DNA of 64,000 nucleotides, taken from positions 3,062,001 through 3,126,000 of the forward strand of contig NZ_CP116899.1 in the NCBI RefSeq assembly GCF_030997045.1, read 5' to 3'. This document shows, in pieces, positions 18,841 to 26,928 of this stretch. The position numbers and the translations under genes were made by a program. The stretch is from Microbulbifer sp. TB1203. GTDB taxonomy: Bacteria; Pseudomonadota; Gammaproteobacteria; Pseudomonadales; Cellvibrionaceae. The notes beneath the pieces were generated by a model, which did not search any database, had not been told where the DNA came from, and saw nothing but the letters and a program-made list of their open reading frames with translations. Position 1 is the first letter of the stretch. Each line of letters starts with the position of its first letter.

Positions 18841-18954
18841 TGCCGTTCAGGAGGCCGGGAGGAATATATACCGCATTCCCCAGCTTTCCTGCATCCATTT
18901 TATGATTTCTGCTTTTACCTGCAATTGTTGCGTTTACTTATAGGAGGAAATCCA

Positions 18955-19269
18955 ATGAGTATCAGACCGCTCCACGACCGGGTGGTTGTCAAACGTCTTC
19001 CTGCAGAAACCGTCACCAAAGGCGGCATTGTTATTCCGGACAAGGCCGCTGAAAAGTCCACCCAGGGTGAGGTTTACGCGGTGGGTGAAGGTGCTCTACT
19101 GGACAATGGAGAACTGAGGCCGCTGGCGGTTAAAGCCGGCGATCGCATTTTGTTTGGCCAGTACTCCGGCCCGGAAGTCAAAATCGACAACGAGACCTAC
19201 CTGATCATCAAGGAATCCGACATTTTGGCGGTACTGGATCAAACCAGCGTACAGGAGCAAGCAGCATGA
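18955..19269 (+). CDS. groES: Co-chaperonin GroES
   Basis: The 104-residue protein forms the heptameric lid of the chaperonin. It has the start SIRPLHDRVVVKRLPAET, the mobile loop TKGGIVIPDKAAEKSTQGEV that contacts GroEL, and the core VKAGDRILFGQYSGPEVKIDNETYLIIKESDILAVL. It is about eight residues longer than usual because of a tail (DQTSVQEQAA). The ribosome site TAGGAGGAAA is near-perfect. Its TGA overlaps the groEL ATG (ATGA), which is tighter than the usual gap of several tens of bases. Confidence 0.96.
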   Translation: MSIRPLHDRVVVKRLPAETVTKGGIVIPDKAAEKSTQGEVYAVGEGALLDNGELRPLAVKAGDRILFGQYSGPEVKIDNETYLIIKESDILAVLDQTSVQEQAA

Positions 19270-20900
19270 GTGCGAAGACCGTAAAATTTTCCGACGATGC
19301 CCGCGAGCGCATGTTGTCCGGCGTCAACATTCTGGCGAACGCGGTAAAGGCCACACTCGGCCCCAAGGGCCGCAACGTCGTGCTCGATAAAAGCTTCGGC
19401 GCACCGCGGGTCACCAAAGACGGCGTATCCGTCGCCAAGGAAATCGAACTGAAAGACAAGTTCGAAAACATGGGCGCGCAAATGGTGAAGGAGGTCGCAT
19501 CCAAGACCGCCGACGTGGCCGGCGACGGCACCACCACCGCGACCGTGCTGGCCCAGGCCCTGGTTCGCGAAGGCCACAAGGCCATCGCCGCGGGCATGAA
19601 TCCGATGGACCTCAAGCGCGGTATCGACGCCGCCGTCAGGGCCGCCACCGAACAGCTGACCGAGCTGTCCAAGCCCTGCGACGACAGTAAGTCCATCGGC
19701 CAGGTGGCGACGGTATCCGCCAACTGGAACACCGACATAGGGGAGATTCTCGCCGAGGCGATGGAGAAAGTGGGCCGCGACGGGGTTATCACCGTCGAAG
19801 AAGGCAAGTCGCTGCAAAACGAACTGGAAGTCGTCGAGGGTATGCAGTTCGACCGCGGCTACCTGTCGCCCTACTTCATCACCAACCAGGACAAGATGCA
19901 GGTCGAGTTGGAAAACCCCTATATCCTGCTGTTCGACAAAAAGATCAGCAATATCCGCGACCTGCTGTCGCTGCTCGAGGCGGTGGCCAAGGCCGGGCGC
20001 CCGCTGCTGCTCATCGCCGAGGATATCGAGGGCGAGGCGCTGGCAACGCTGGTGGTCAACAACCTGCGCGGCATACTCAAAGCCGCCGCGGTCAAGGCAC
20101 CGGGCTTCGGCGACCGCCGCAAGGCCATGCTGCAGGATATCGCCACCCTCACCGGCGGAACCCTGATCTCCGAAGAGGTCGGCCTAGCCCTGGAGAAAGT
20201 CGAGCTGGAGCAACTGGGCAGTGCCAAGCGCGTGGTGATCAGCAAGGAGAACACCACTATCGTCGACGGCGCCGGCAAGAAGGCCGACATAGACGCGCGC
20301 ACGGCCCAGATCCGTGCCGAGATCGAGGAGTCGACTTCGGACTACGACCGCGAAAAGCTGCAGGAGCGCGTGGCCAAGCTCGCCGGCGGTGTCGCCGTGA
20401 TCAAGGTGGGCGCGGCAACCGAGGTGGAAATGAAGGAGAAAAAGGACCTGGTGGACGACGCCCTGCACGCGACCCGCGCCGCCGTCGAAGAGGGCATAGT
20501 GCCCGGTGGCGGCATCAGCCTGGTGCGCGCCGCGGACCAACTGCGCAAATCCGGCCTGAAGGGCGCCAATGACGACCAACAGCTGGGTATCAACATCGCC
20601 CTGCGTGCGATGGAGGAGCCCTTCCGCCAGATAGTCGCCAACGCCGGCGTCGACGGCAGCGTGATACTGGAAAAGGTCCGCACCGGAGAGAGCAACGCCT
20701 ACGGCTATAACGCCCAGACCGGTGAATACGGCGATATGCTCGAGCTGGGCATTATCGACCCCACCAAGGTCACCCGCTCCGCGCTGCAGAACGCCGCGTC
20801 AATTGCGGGCCTGATGCTCACGACGGAAGTGATGGTGGCCGACAGGCCCAGCGAAGAAAAGGGCCGGGACACCCACCCTCACGCACACGACTTCGAGTAA
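19266..20900 (+). CDS. groEL: Chaperonin GroEL, accessory type with a non-GGM tail
   Basis: The 544-residue protein has all core chaperonin motifs: GPKGRNVVLDKSFG, the ATPase GDGTTTATVLA near residue 86, the apical substrate-binding region, and VPGGGISLVRA near residue 413. The C-terminus does not end in the usual flexible Gly-Gly-Met repeats; it reads SEEKGRDTHPHAHDFE, with three His. The GGM tail is known to sit in the folding cavity and to tune substrate handling, so this copy may act on particular clients or under stress. The ATGA coupling to groES and the short leader also differ from the housekeeping operon, which is presumably elsewhere. Confidence 0.95.
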   Translation: MSAKTVKFSDDARERMLSGVNILANAVKATLGPKGRNVVLDKSFGAPRVTKDGVSVAKEIELKDKFENMGAQMVKEVASKTADVAGDGTTTATVLAQALVREGHKAIAAGMNPMDLKRGIDAAVRAATEQLTELSKPCDDSKSIGQVATVSANWNTDIGEILAEAMEKVGRDGVITVEEGKSLQNELEVVEGMQFDRGYLSPYFITNQDKMQVELENPYILLFDKKISNIRDLLSLLEAVAKAGRPLLLIAEDIEGEALATLVVNNLRGILKAAAVKAPGFGDRRKAMLQDIATLTGGTLISEEVGLALEKVELEQLGSAKRVVISKENTTIVDGAGKKADIDARTAQIRAEIEESTSDYDREKLQERVAKLAGGVAVIKVGAATEVEMKEKKDLVDDALHATRAAVEEGIVPGGGISLVRAADQLRKSGLKGANDDQQLGINIALRAMEEPFRQIVANAGVDGSVILEKVRTGESNAYGYNAQTGEYGDMLELGIIDPTKVTRSALQNAASIAGLMLTTEVMVADRPSEEKGRDTHPHAHDFE

Positions 20901-20908
20901 CCGCCTGC

Positions 20909-20938
20909 GGCAGGGGCCGGAAGGCCCCTGCCTTTTTT
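20909..20938 (+). terminator. Intrinsic terminator of groES-groEL
   Basis: GGCAGGGGCC (20909-20918), loop GGAA, GGCCCCTGCC (20923-20932), then six T. It is a perfect 10-bp stem 8 bases after the groEL stop. Confidence 0.93.
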
Positions 20939-21082
20939 CCCTCTCTGCCGACACCCGCGATCCAGCCCGGCGCAATGGCGCCTGCCGCTTCGGCCGCCGT
21001 CGGGTGCCGAAAGGCGTTGATCCACAAGGAAAAATCGAGTAATTTGCCAACCCGCTCGCGCGTCTCGCCGCGGGCGCCGTGG

Positions 21083-21125
21083 GGGCCCTTAGCTCAGTTG
21101 GTTAGAGCATCCGACTCATAATCGG
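21083..21125 (+). pseudogene. 5' half of a CAT-anticodon tRNA (truncated duplicate)
   Basis: Bases 21083-21125 equal the first 43 bases of the intact tRNA at 21242 except for one base at tRNA position 7 (T for G). After the anticodon stem the sequence diverges and no T-arm or acceptor 3' strand can be formed, so it cannot make a functional tRNA. It marks a past duplication or recombination at this tRNA locus. Confidence 0.85.
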
Positions 21126-21241
21126 GGAGGGCCACGGTAAGGCAGAGCGGAAAAAACACATTAAAAAACAACGACTTACAGTGACCTCCAGCAACGCAAT
21201 GTTGCTCCGTGTTCGCACCATGTAAGCATTTTGAAAATTGC

Positions 21242-21318
21242 GGGCCCGTAGCTCAGTTGGTTAGAGCATCCGACTCATAATCGGCAGGTCGACAGTTCAA
21301 GTCTGTCCGGGCCCACCA
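21242..21318 (+). tRNA. tRNA with CAT anticodon (tRNA-Met elongator, or tRNA-Ile2)
   Basis: The 77-base gene folds as a cloverleaf: acceptor GGGCCCG/CGGGCCC, D-arm GCTC...GAGC, anticodon stem CCGAC/ATCGG region around CTCATAA, T-loop GTTCAAGT and encoded CCA (21316-21318). The anticodon is CAT. Elongator Met and lysidine-modified Ile2 tRNAs share it; the CGACTCATAATCG anticodon arm resembles Ile2 of E. coli, so I leave the charge open. The tRNA is the probable integration site of the island downstream. Confidence 0.92.
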
Positions 21319-21556
21319 CTCAAAGCCCCGTACCATGCGGGCTGTAGCGCATCTCCCCCAAAGACCGGCCCCCTCAAAATTTGTTGACACAGGCGTACAT
21401 GGCCACGCAGAGGGCACAGTAGCCGCCAGGGTGCGCGGCCTGCGGCCCGGAGCGGTGCGCTTAACCCTTCTGCACCAGCAATGTGAACAAAGTTAAGTAA
21501 AGGAAGACTGCTCTATGGCAAGATGACCAGCCGAAACAACCAATAGGGATATACTG

Positions 21557-21937
21557 ATGAGCAACACGGAAACGCTGTACCTCACCCAAGAAGATTTGTA
21601 CCGCATCGGCAACGCATCTTCCTCCAAACTTGCTGACGTACGACAGGGCGAGGTAAGGATTGTCGAGGTGGGCGGAATTAAGACGGTTGTCGCAAATGAC
21701 CAAGGTGTGAGCCTGTACAACAAGACCGGGCTGGATGACGCACCGCTGTCCGGCTGGGTCTACGAGATCAAAACGGGAACAGCTCTGCCCCCGGGGCTGA
21801 GATTATGGAAAGACCCCAAGATTGCAGGCCATTACCACGTTTGCGCCGCCCATAACATGCCCTACCATAAGTACGTCGGACTACTCGAAGAACTGGCATT
21901 ACGCTGCACCAAAGTATTTAAGAAGAAGAGCGCCTGA
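21557..21937 (+). CDS. Tse2-like ADP-ribosyltransferase-type toxin
   Basis: By eye the C-terminal two thirds of this 126-residue protein align with the Tse2 toxin of Pseudomonas aeruginosa: GVSLYNKTG against Tse2 SVFDRAG, TGTALPPGLRLWKD against DGTDIPPDLKVKQD, and HYHVCAAHNMPYHKYVGLLEELA against HYTIMPAKPMYREVLMGHL. Tse2 acts in the cytoplasm, is related to ADP-ribosyltransferase toxins, and arrests growth unless bound by Tsi2. No Hcp, VgrG or PAAR gene is nearby, so it may work as a plain toxin-antitoxin module or as an orphan type VI effector. AGGGA precedes the ATG. The gene is followed after 2 bases by a small acidic gene suited to be the immunity partner. Family assignment is from memory and needs a profile search. 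Confidence 0.68.
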   Translation: MSNTETLYLTQEDLYRIGNASSSKLADVRQGEVRIVEVGGIKTVVANDQGVSLYNKTGLDDAPLSGWVYEIKTGTALPPGLRLWKDPKIAGHYHVCAAHNMPYHKYVGLLEELALRCTKVFKKKSA

Positions 21938-21939
21938 AC

Positions 21940-22182
21940 ATGAGAAGCCATGATTTTTCTCTCGATGCAACTAACGTCAACGTAATCTGGCGCGCCCTGT
22001 GTGACAGAGAAGAGAAGTTGCTCGATATCATCAAGAACGGCGACGAAGAAAGTGATGAGGTAGTCTTTGCCAGCAATGACGTTGTCTACCTTCGCGGCTT
22101 TAAGCGCTGGATAAAAGAGGAAGCGTTAAAAGCTTTCGATGAATCGGTACTGAGCACCAGCGACGACGTTATCGAGCCGTAA
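21940..22182 (+). CDS. Probable immunity/antitoxin protein for the Tse2-like toxin (Tsi2-like)
   Basis: The 80-residue acidic protein starts 2 bases after the toxin stop. Its size, all-helical character and pattern NVIWRALCDREEKLLDIIKN...GFKRWIKEEALKAF parallel Tsi2 (77 residues, VAIQCVAARTRELDAQLQN...DDLKNAYEQAL). Tsi2 binds Tse2 directly and blocks it. The similarity is weak in identity, so the call leans on gene order and architecture. Confidence 0.6.
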   Translation: MRSHDFSLDATNVNVIWRALCDREEKLLDIIKNGDEESDEVVFASNDVVYLRGFKRWIKEEALKAFDESVLSTSDDVIEP

Positions 22183-22349
22183 CCGCTCAGCTCATACGAC
22201 AACGCCCCGGGGCATTGCTGCCGCTCCACTGCCAGCGCCTCCCACTCATCACAGGACATTAAACGCGGGACCAGGGGCCTATTTGCAGTAGCGCCCCGCT
22301 TCTGCTCTAGCGCCTCAATGCGGCGCAATAAGGCCGTCGGCTTCCTCAT
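22086..22349 (-). CDS. Small hypothetical, phage-like, doubtful
   Basis: From ATG 22349 (GGAG nine bases upstream) an 87-residue frame begins RKPTALLRRIEALEQKRGAT and DEWEALAVERQ, which looks like real coding sequence of small phage proteins. The last 33 codons run antisense through the immunity gene and look random, so this is probably the front of a gene cut by recombination. I cannot assign a function. Confidence 0.3.
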   Translation of the reverse strand: MRKPTALLRRIEALEQKRGATANRPLVPRLMSCDEWEALAVERQQCPGALSYELSGYGSITSSLVLSTDSSKAFNASSFIQRLKPRR

Positions 22350-22515
22350 ATGCCTGCGCTCCAAAAACAACCCTTCGTAGGCGGTCTCTCATATTGTGGT
22401 AGGCGCCCAGTCTGTGCCCTCGCAAAGCCGGGGGTCTGGGGGCGCATCTGGTGCACCCCGCAATTTCGCACCAGTAGGTGCCCTCAAATTCAGCCGCCGC
22501 CACAGGGCTAGCGCT

Positions 22516-22736
22516 ATGGCTCTGACGGAATTGCAAGTAAGCAAGCAAAACCGAAGGACAAGGACTACAAGATGTCCGACGAAAAGAGCACGGACCTGCT
22601 GCTGAAGAAGACCGGCGCCAAATACTGGAGGTTCAAGTATCGCCACCCCCACACCAGAAGAGAGCGACAGCTCGCCCTAGGTGTGTACCCGGAAACCAGC
22701 CTCAAGAAAGCCCGCAAGACGCGACGAGGCTTATAG
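22516..22736 (+). pseudogene. Remnant of a P4-type tyrosine integrase (N-terminal arm-binding domain)
   Basis: The start MALTELQVSKQ is in frame 22516; after a frameshift near 22550 the sequence continues PKDKDYKMSDEKSTDLLLKK then TGAKYWRFKYRH, and RQLALGVYPETSLKKARK before a TAG at 22734. This is the classic N-terminal DUF4102 domain of integrases that insert into tRNA genes. The core-binding and catalytic domains (R..HxxR..Y) are missing. It lies about 1.2 kb downstream of the tRNA, as expected for an integrated island, but cannot mediate mobility. Confidence 0.8.
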
Positions 22737-23229
22737 ATATCTACCATGCTCCTGTTCGGATTCGTGCAAGGGGGTCACGAGAGGTTTTTGTGAAGTGACG
22801 GTTATTGGGGACTTAAAGGCGAAACACCAATTTCGGAAGCCCTTCCCCGCCCAATGCGCTCAAAAAACAACACCTTACAAAACCCTACATTCAAATCAGC
22901 TCTCACCACCTCGACTTGAACGCTGGGGACGAGCCATATCGCGAACTACTTCGTCTTTGACCCGGTACTCTGGAATCTGGTCGCTCAGCGAACAGCGTCG
23001 ACCGATTCTATAAAACCCTATTTGGTCAATTGGTATCCGCTTTCATGGCGTGAACTCCCTCACATTCCCCGGTAGAATCATCCAGTTGTCTGAGATAACC
23101 CGACAAAGGCGTCATGGCCCCAGGAAGGGGCTTCAGCGCTCGGCTGAGTCATTGCGCTATGCGCACGGAAGTTGGTGCCCTAGCCAGGCAGGCTTCTCGG
23201 TATATCAACAGAATAAGAAAGGGGAAGCA
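22737..23229. other. Non-coding spacer before hsdR
   Basis: No convincing gene on either strand. The open frame that runs upstream from hsdR (from 23050) lacks hydrophobic-core pattern and a ribosome site. A TAGAAT at 23073 could be a -10 box for hsdR, but I see no good -35. The AAGGGGAAGCA just before 23230 is the likely hsdR ribosome site. Confidence 0.5.
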
Positions 23230-26200
23230 GTGAGGGACGCCAATACCGGACTGTCGATGAATTTCAGCTTCCTGGCCGAGCACGATGAGCTGTTCGTCCA
23301 GTTGGCTGGTGCCGCCGAGCGCGCCTTCTCCAGTGATCCCAACACCACCCTGATCAAGCTGCGCCAGCTTGGCGAAGCCCTGGCACAGCACATCGCAGCC
23401 CGGGTGGGCGTCGAGATTGATGAGCAGACCAGCCAGGCCGACCTGCTTTACCGCCTCAATCGGGAGCTGCGCCTGGAGCCTGTAGTGCGGGAGCTGTTCC
23501 ACACCCTGCGTATCGAAGGTAACAAGGCCACTCACGAATTCAGGACCCAACACAGAGAAGCGCTGGACGGCCTCAAAGTCGCCCGGGCCCTGGCTATTTG
23601 GTTCCATCAGTCCTTCAGCAGCTCGGGCACCAAGTTCAAGCCCGGCCCCTTTGTTCCCCCGACTGATCCAAGCCAACAGCTTCGCCAGCTGCAGACCGAG
23701 ATTGAGAAGCTCAAGCACGATCTGCAGGAGGCCAACGTCCAACTGGACTCCAGCCAACAGCTCAACGACCTGATTGCCAAGGAGAAGGCAGAATACGAGG
23801 CCCTGGCGGTGGCGATGGACGAGGAGTCCCGGGCCAAAGCCGAAGAGGCAGCATCCCACGAGCAGGCTTTGGCGCATCAGCGGCAGGAATACGAGCAGAA
23901 GATCAACGCGCTACAGCAACAGCTGACCGCACAGGGCGACAAGACTATCACCGCCGAGCGCCAGAAGGTCGCCAAGCGGACCCAGGCCGCCAGCCAGCAC
24001 ATCGTGCTGAACGAGGAGCTAACCCGCATTCTGATCGATCAGCAGCTGGTAGAAGCCGGCTGGGAGGCCGACAGCCAGGAGCTGACTTACCAGAAAGGCG
24101 CCCGGCCGGAAAAGGGCATCAATCGAGCCATTGCAGAATGGCCTACCCAAGGTGGCCGGTCAGACTACGTCCTTTTCGTCGGCCTCACGCCCATCGCGGT
24201 AGTGGAAGCCAAGAAAGAGAACACCAATGTTGCCGGCAAGATCCGCCAGGCGGAACGCTATAGCCGGGGCATTCAAGTTGCCGCCCCACTAATCGGCGCC
24301 TGGGAGCTGGCCGGCCGTACCGTGGCGTGGCCGGATGAGGCGGAAGGCCATTACCTGGTGCCGTTCGCCTACTCCTGCAACGGCCGCCCCTATGTCCCGC
24401 AGCTAGAGGAGCAATCCGGCACCTGGTTCCGCGATGTGCGCGAACCCAGCAATACCCGCCGCGCGCTACCCAAATTCCACACCCCGGACGGCCTACTCGA
24501 CCTGCTCAAGCGCAGCAAGGAACAGGCGGAGCAGAAACTTCAGCAGGAACCCTTCGGCTATCTCAAGCTGCGCGACTACCAGGAGAAGGCCATCGTCGCC
24601 ACCGAGAACGCGCTTGCCGCCGGCGTCCGCCAGGCATTGCTGGCCATGGCCACCGGTACCGGAAAGACCCGCACCATCATCGGCCTGATGTACCGCTTCC
24701 TGAAAGCCGAGCGCTTCAAGCGCATCCTGTTTCTGGTGGACCGCACCGCCCTGGGCCAGCAAGCCATCGACGCCTTCAACGAAGCGCCGCTGGAGCAGAA
24801 CCACACCCTGTCCAAGATCTACAACGTGGCCGAGTTGGGCGATATGGCCGCGGAGGCGGAGACCCGCGTGCAGGTGGCTACCGTGCAGGCCATGGTCAAG
24901 CGCGTCTTCATGAGCGATACCCCGCCGCCGGTGGACCAGTTCGACTGTATCATCGTGGACGAGGCTCACCGCGGTTATACGCTCGACCAGGAAATGACCG
25001 AGGGAGAGCTGGCCACCCGCGATGCCAGTCAATACCTGTCCGCCTACCGCCGCGTGCTGGACTACTTCGATGCGGTGAAGGTTGGCCTCACTGCCACACC
25101 GGCCAAGCACACCAGCAAGATCTTCGGCAAACCGGTGTACACCTACTCCTACCGCGAGGCAGTGGCCGACGACTGGCTGATCGACCACGAGCCGCCCATC
25201 CGCTACGAAACCCTGCTGACCCAGAACGGTATCCAATTCGAGAAGGGCGCCGCAGTCCAGGCCATCAACATCCAGACCGGAGCCGTGGAAGCGGCCGAGC
25301 TGGAAGACGAACTGAACTTCGATGTCGAGGCCTTCAACCGCCGGGTGATCAACGAGAACTTCAATCGCGTAATCTGCGAGCAGCTGGTGCAGGAACTAGA
25401 CCCCTTTGGCGACGAGAAGAGCATGATCTTCTGCGCCACCGACCTGCACGCAGACATGGTCAAGCGCTTGCTGGATGACGCCTTCAAGGACCTCTACAAC
25501 GGCGAGTACAACCAAGCCGCGGTAGCCAAGATCACCGGCCAGAGCGACAAAGTGAACCAGCTGATCCGCGAGTACAAGAACGAGCGCTACCCCAATATCG
25601 CCATTACTGTGGATCTGCTCACCACCGGCATCGATGTCCCCAGGATCTGCAACCTGGTGTTCCTGCGCCGGGTGCGTTCGCGCATCCTGTACGAGCAGAT
25701 GATCGGCCGCGCCACCCGCCGCTGCGACGAGATCGGCAAGACGGTGTTCCGCATCTACGACCCGGTGGATATCTACGCGGCGCTGCAGGACGTAAACACC
25801 ATGAAACCCCTGGTGAAGGACCCCAACATCAGTCTTGAGCAGCTGGTGGACGAACTTACCGATCCGGAGCAACTTGAGCGGGCGCTGAACAGTCCCGGTG
25901 AGCAGAAAGGCGAATCCCACGCGGATGTGGTGTTGAGCCAGCTCAGCCAAAAGCTGATGCGGGTACTGCGCAAGGCGGACAAGAAAGCCGACGGCAAGCC
26001 TGCACTCAAGCAGAAACTGGGGGATCTGGAACACCAGTGGGGCATCGCGCCCAAATCACTGCACAAGCACCTGCGCGACCTCGGGCCCACACAGGCAGCC
26101 GAATTCATACGCCAGCACGCCGGCCTGCTAAATCAACTCACCGAAGTCAAAACCCTGCTCGGCAGCGAAAAGATGCCGCTGATCTCCGAGCACGAAGACG

Positions 26201-26754
26201 AGATCCGCGAGCGCACCCAAAGCTATGGCGCGCACCAGCGGCCGGATGACTACCTGGATAGCTTCAACCAGTTCATCAAAGACCAGCTCAACCAGTCCGC
26301 CGCCCTGGCGGTAGTGGTGAACCGGCCCCGCGACCTCACTCGCGAGCAACTGAAGGAAGTGAAGCTGCTGCTGGACAACCACGGCTACTCGGAAGCCAAC
26401 CTGCAAAGCGCCGTGCGCAACCAGACCAACCAGGACATCGCCGCCAGCATTATCGGCCATATCCGCCGCGCTGCGCTGGGGGAGGCGCTGGTGCCCTTCG
26501 AGCAACGAGTCGCCAAGGCGATGGACACCATCTACACCCACCAGAGCTGGACGCCCGCCCAGCGCCGATGGCTGGGCCGCCTGGCCAAACAACTCACCCA
26601 CGAGGTCATCATCGACCGCAACACCATCAACCAGATGCCCGCCTTTGAAGGCGGCGCCAGACGGCTGGACAAGGTGCTGGGTGACCAGTTAGACACGGTT
26701 CTCGGGGCGCTGAACAGCTCTCTCTGGCCAGAACAGGAGGCACAGCATGCGTGA
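23230..26754 (+). CDS. hsdR: Type I restriction endonuclease, R subunit
   Basis: I start at GTG 23230 (AAGGGG five bases upstream), giving 1174 residues; ATG 23257 is the alternative. Order: DUF4145-like N-terminal helical domain (to about 130), a coiled-coil region (about 150-250), the PD-(D/E)xK nuclease (SDYVLFVGLTPIAVVEAKKE, about 312-332), a superfamily 2 helicase with Walker A ATGTGKTRT near 475 and DEAH box IIVDEAHRGY near 577, motif VI IGRATRR, and an EcoEI-type C-terminal domain. It translocates DNA and cuts unmethylated DNA with HsdM and HsdS. The next gene is a Fic protein, not hsdM. Because hsdS is broken, restriction is probably inactive here. Confidence 0.94.
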   Translation: MRDANTGLSMNFSFLAEHDELFVQLAGAAERAFSSDPNTTLIKLRQLGEALAQHIAARVGVEIDEQTSQADLLYRLNRELRLEPVVRELFHTLRIEGNKATHEFRTQHREALDGLKVARALAIWFHQSFSSSGTKFKPGPFVPPTDPSQQLRQLQTEIEKLKHDLQEANVQLDSSQQLNDLIAKEKAEYEALAVAMDEESRAKAEEAASHEQALAHQRQEYEQKINALQQQLTAQGDKTITAERQKVAKRTQAASQHIVLNEELTRILIDQQLVEAGWEADSQELTYQKGARPEKGINRAIAEWPTQGGRSDYVLFVGLTPIAVVEAKKENTNVAGKIRQAERYSRGIQVAAPLIGAWELAGRTVAWPDEAEGHYLVPFAYSCNGRPYVPQLEEQSGTWFRDVREPSNTRRALPKFHTPDGLLDLLKRSKEQAEQKLQQEPFGYLKLRDYQEKAIVATENALAAGVRQALLAMATGTGKTRTIIGLMYRFLKAERFKRILFLVDRTALGQQAIDAFNEAPLEQNHTLSKIYNVAELGDMAAEAETRVQVATVQAMVKRVFMSDTPPPVDQFDCIIVDEAHRGYTLDQEMTEGELATRDASQYLSAYRRVLDYFDAVKVGLTATPAKHTSKIFGKPVYTYSYREAVADDWLIDHEPPIRYETLLTQNGIQFEKGAAVQAINIQTGAVEAAELEDELNFDVEAFNRRVINENFNRVICEQLVQELDPFGDEKSMIFCATDLHADMVKRLLDDAFKDLYNGEYNQAAVAKITGQSDKVNQLIREYKNERYPNIAITVDLLTTGIDVPRICNLVFLRRVRSRILYEQMIGRATRRCDEIGKTVFRIYDPVDIYAALQDVNTMKPLVKDPNISLEQLVDELTDPEQLERALNSPGEQKGESHADVVLSQLSQKLMRVLRKADKKADGKPALKQKLGDLEHQWGIAPKSLHKHLRDLGPTQAAEFIRQHAGLLNQLTEVKTLLGSEKMPLISEHEDEIRERTQSYGAHQRPDDYLDSFNQFIKDQLNQSAALAVVVNRPRDLTREQLKEVKLLLDNHGYSEANLQSAVRNQTNQDIAASIIGHIRRAALGEALVPFEQRVAKAMDTIYTHQSWTPAQRRWLGRLAKQLTHEVIIDRNTINQMPAFEGGARRLDKVLGDQLDTVLGALNSSLWPEQEAQHA

Positions 26755-26778
26755 TAGACCGCATTTTGGCCGCCTTAT

Positions 26779-26805
26779 GTATAGAAATATGGATTTTCTA
26801 TATAC
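26779..26805. promoter_or_regulatory. AT-rich palindrome upstream of fic, possible operator
   Basis: GTATAGAAA (26779-26787) and TTTTCTATATAC (26794-26805) are inverted with an 8-bp common core TATAGAAA. It lies in the only gap of the hsd locus (174 bases between hsdR and fic), where a fic-hsdM-hsdS promoter should lie. The Fic product ends in a winged-helix domain, so it could bind this site itself; that is inference. Confidence 0.45.
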
Positions 26806-26928
26806 AATGCGCGCGACGCGCATAGTGGTTGGCGATTGTTATACATGTCGGGACGGATATGCATAGCCTCTCCCGGACTGCCGATATTTAGCCCTTTTGA
26901 CACCTCCCTGGAGCCTGCGACGCCGGAC

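Noticed and set aside
21083..21158. A second functional tRNA
   Set aside because: The T-arm and 3' acceptor strand are absent; only the first 43 bases match.
23050..23229. Sixty-codon N-terminal extension of HsdR
   Set aside because: No ribosome site at 23050 and no family similarity; AAGGGG precedes the GTG at 23230.
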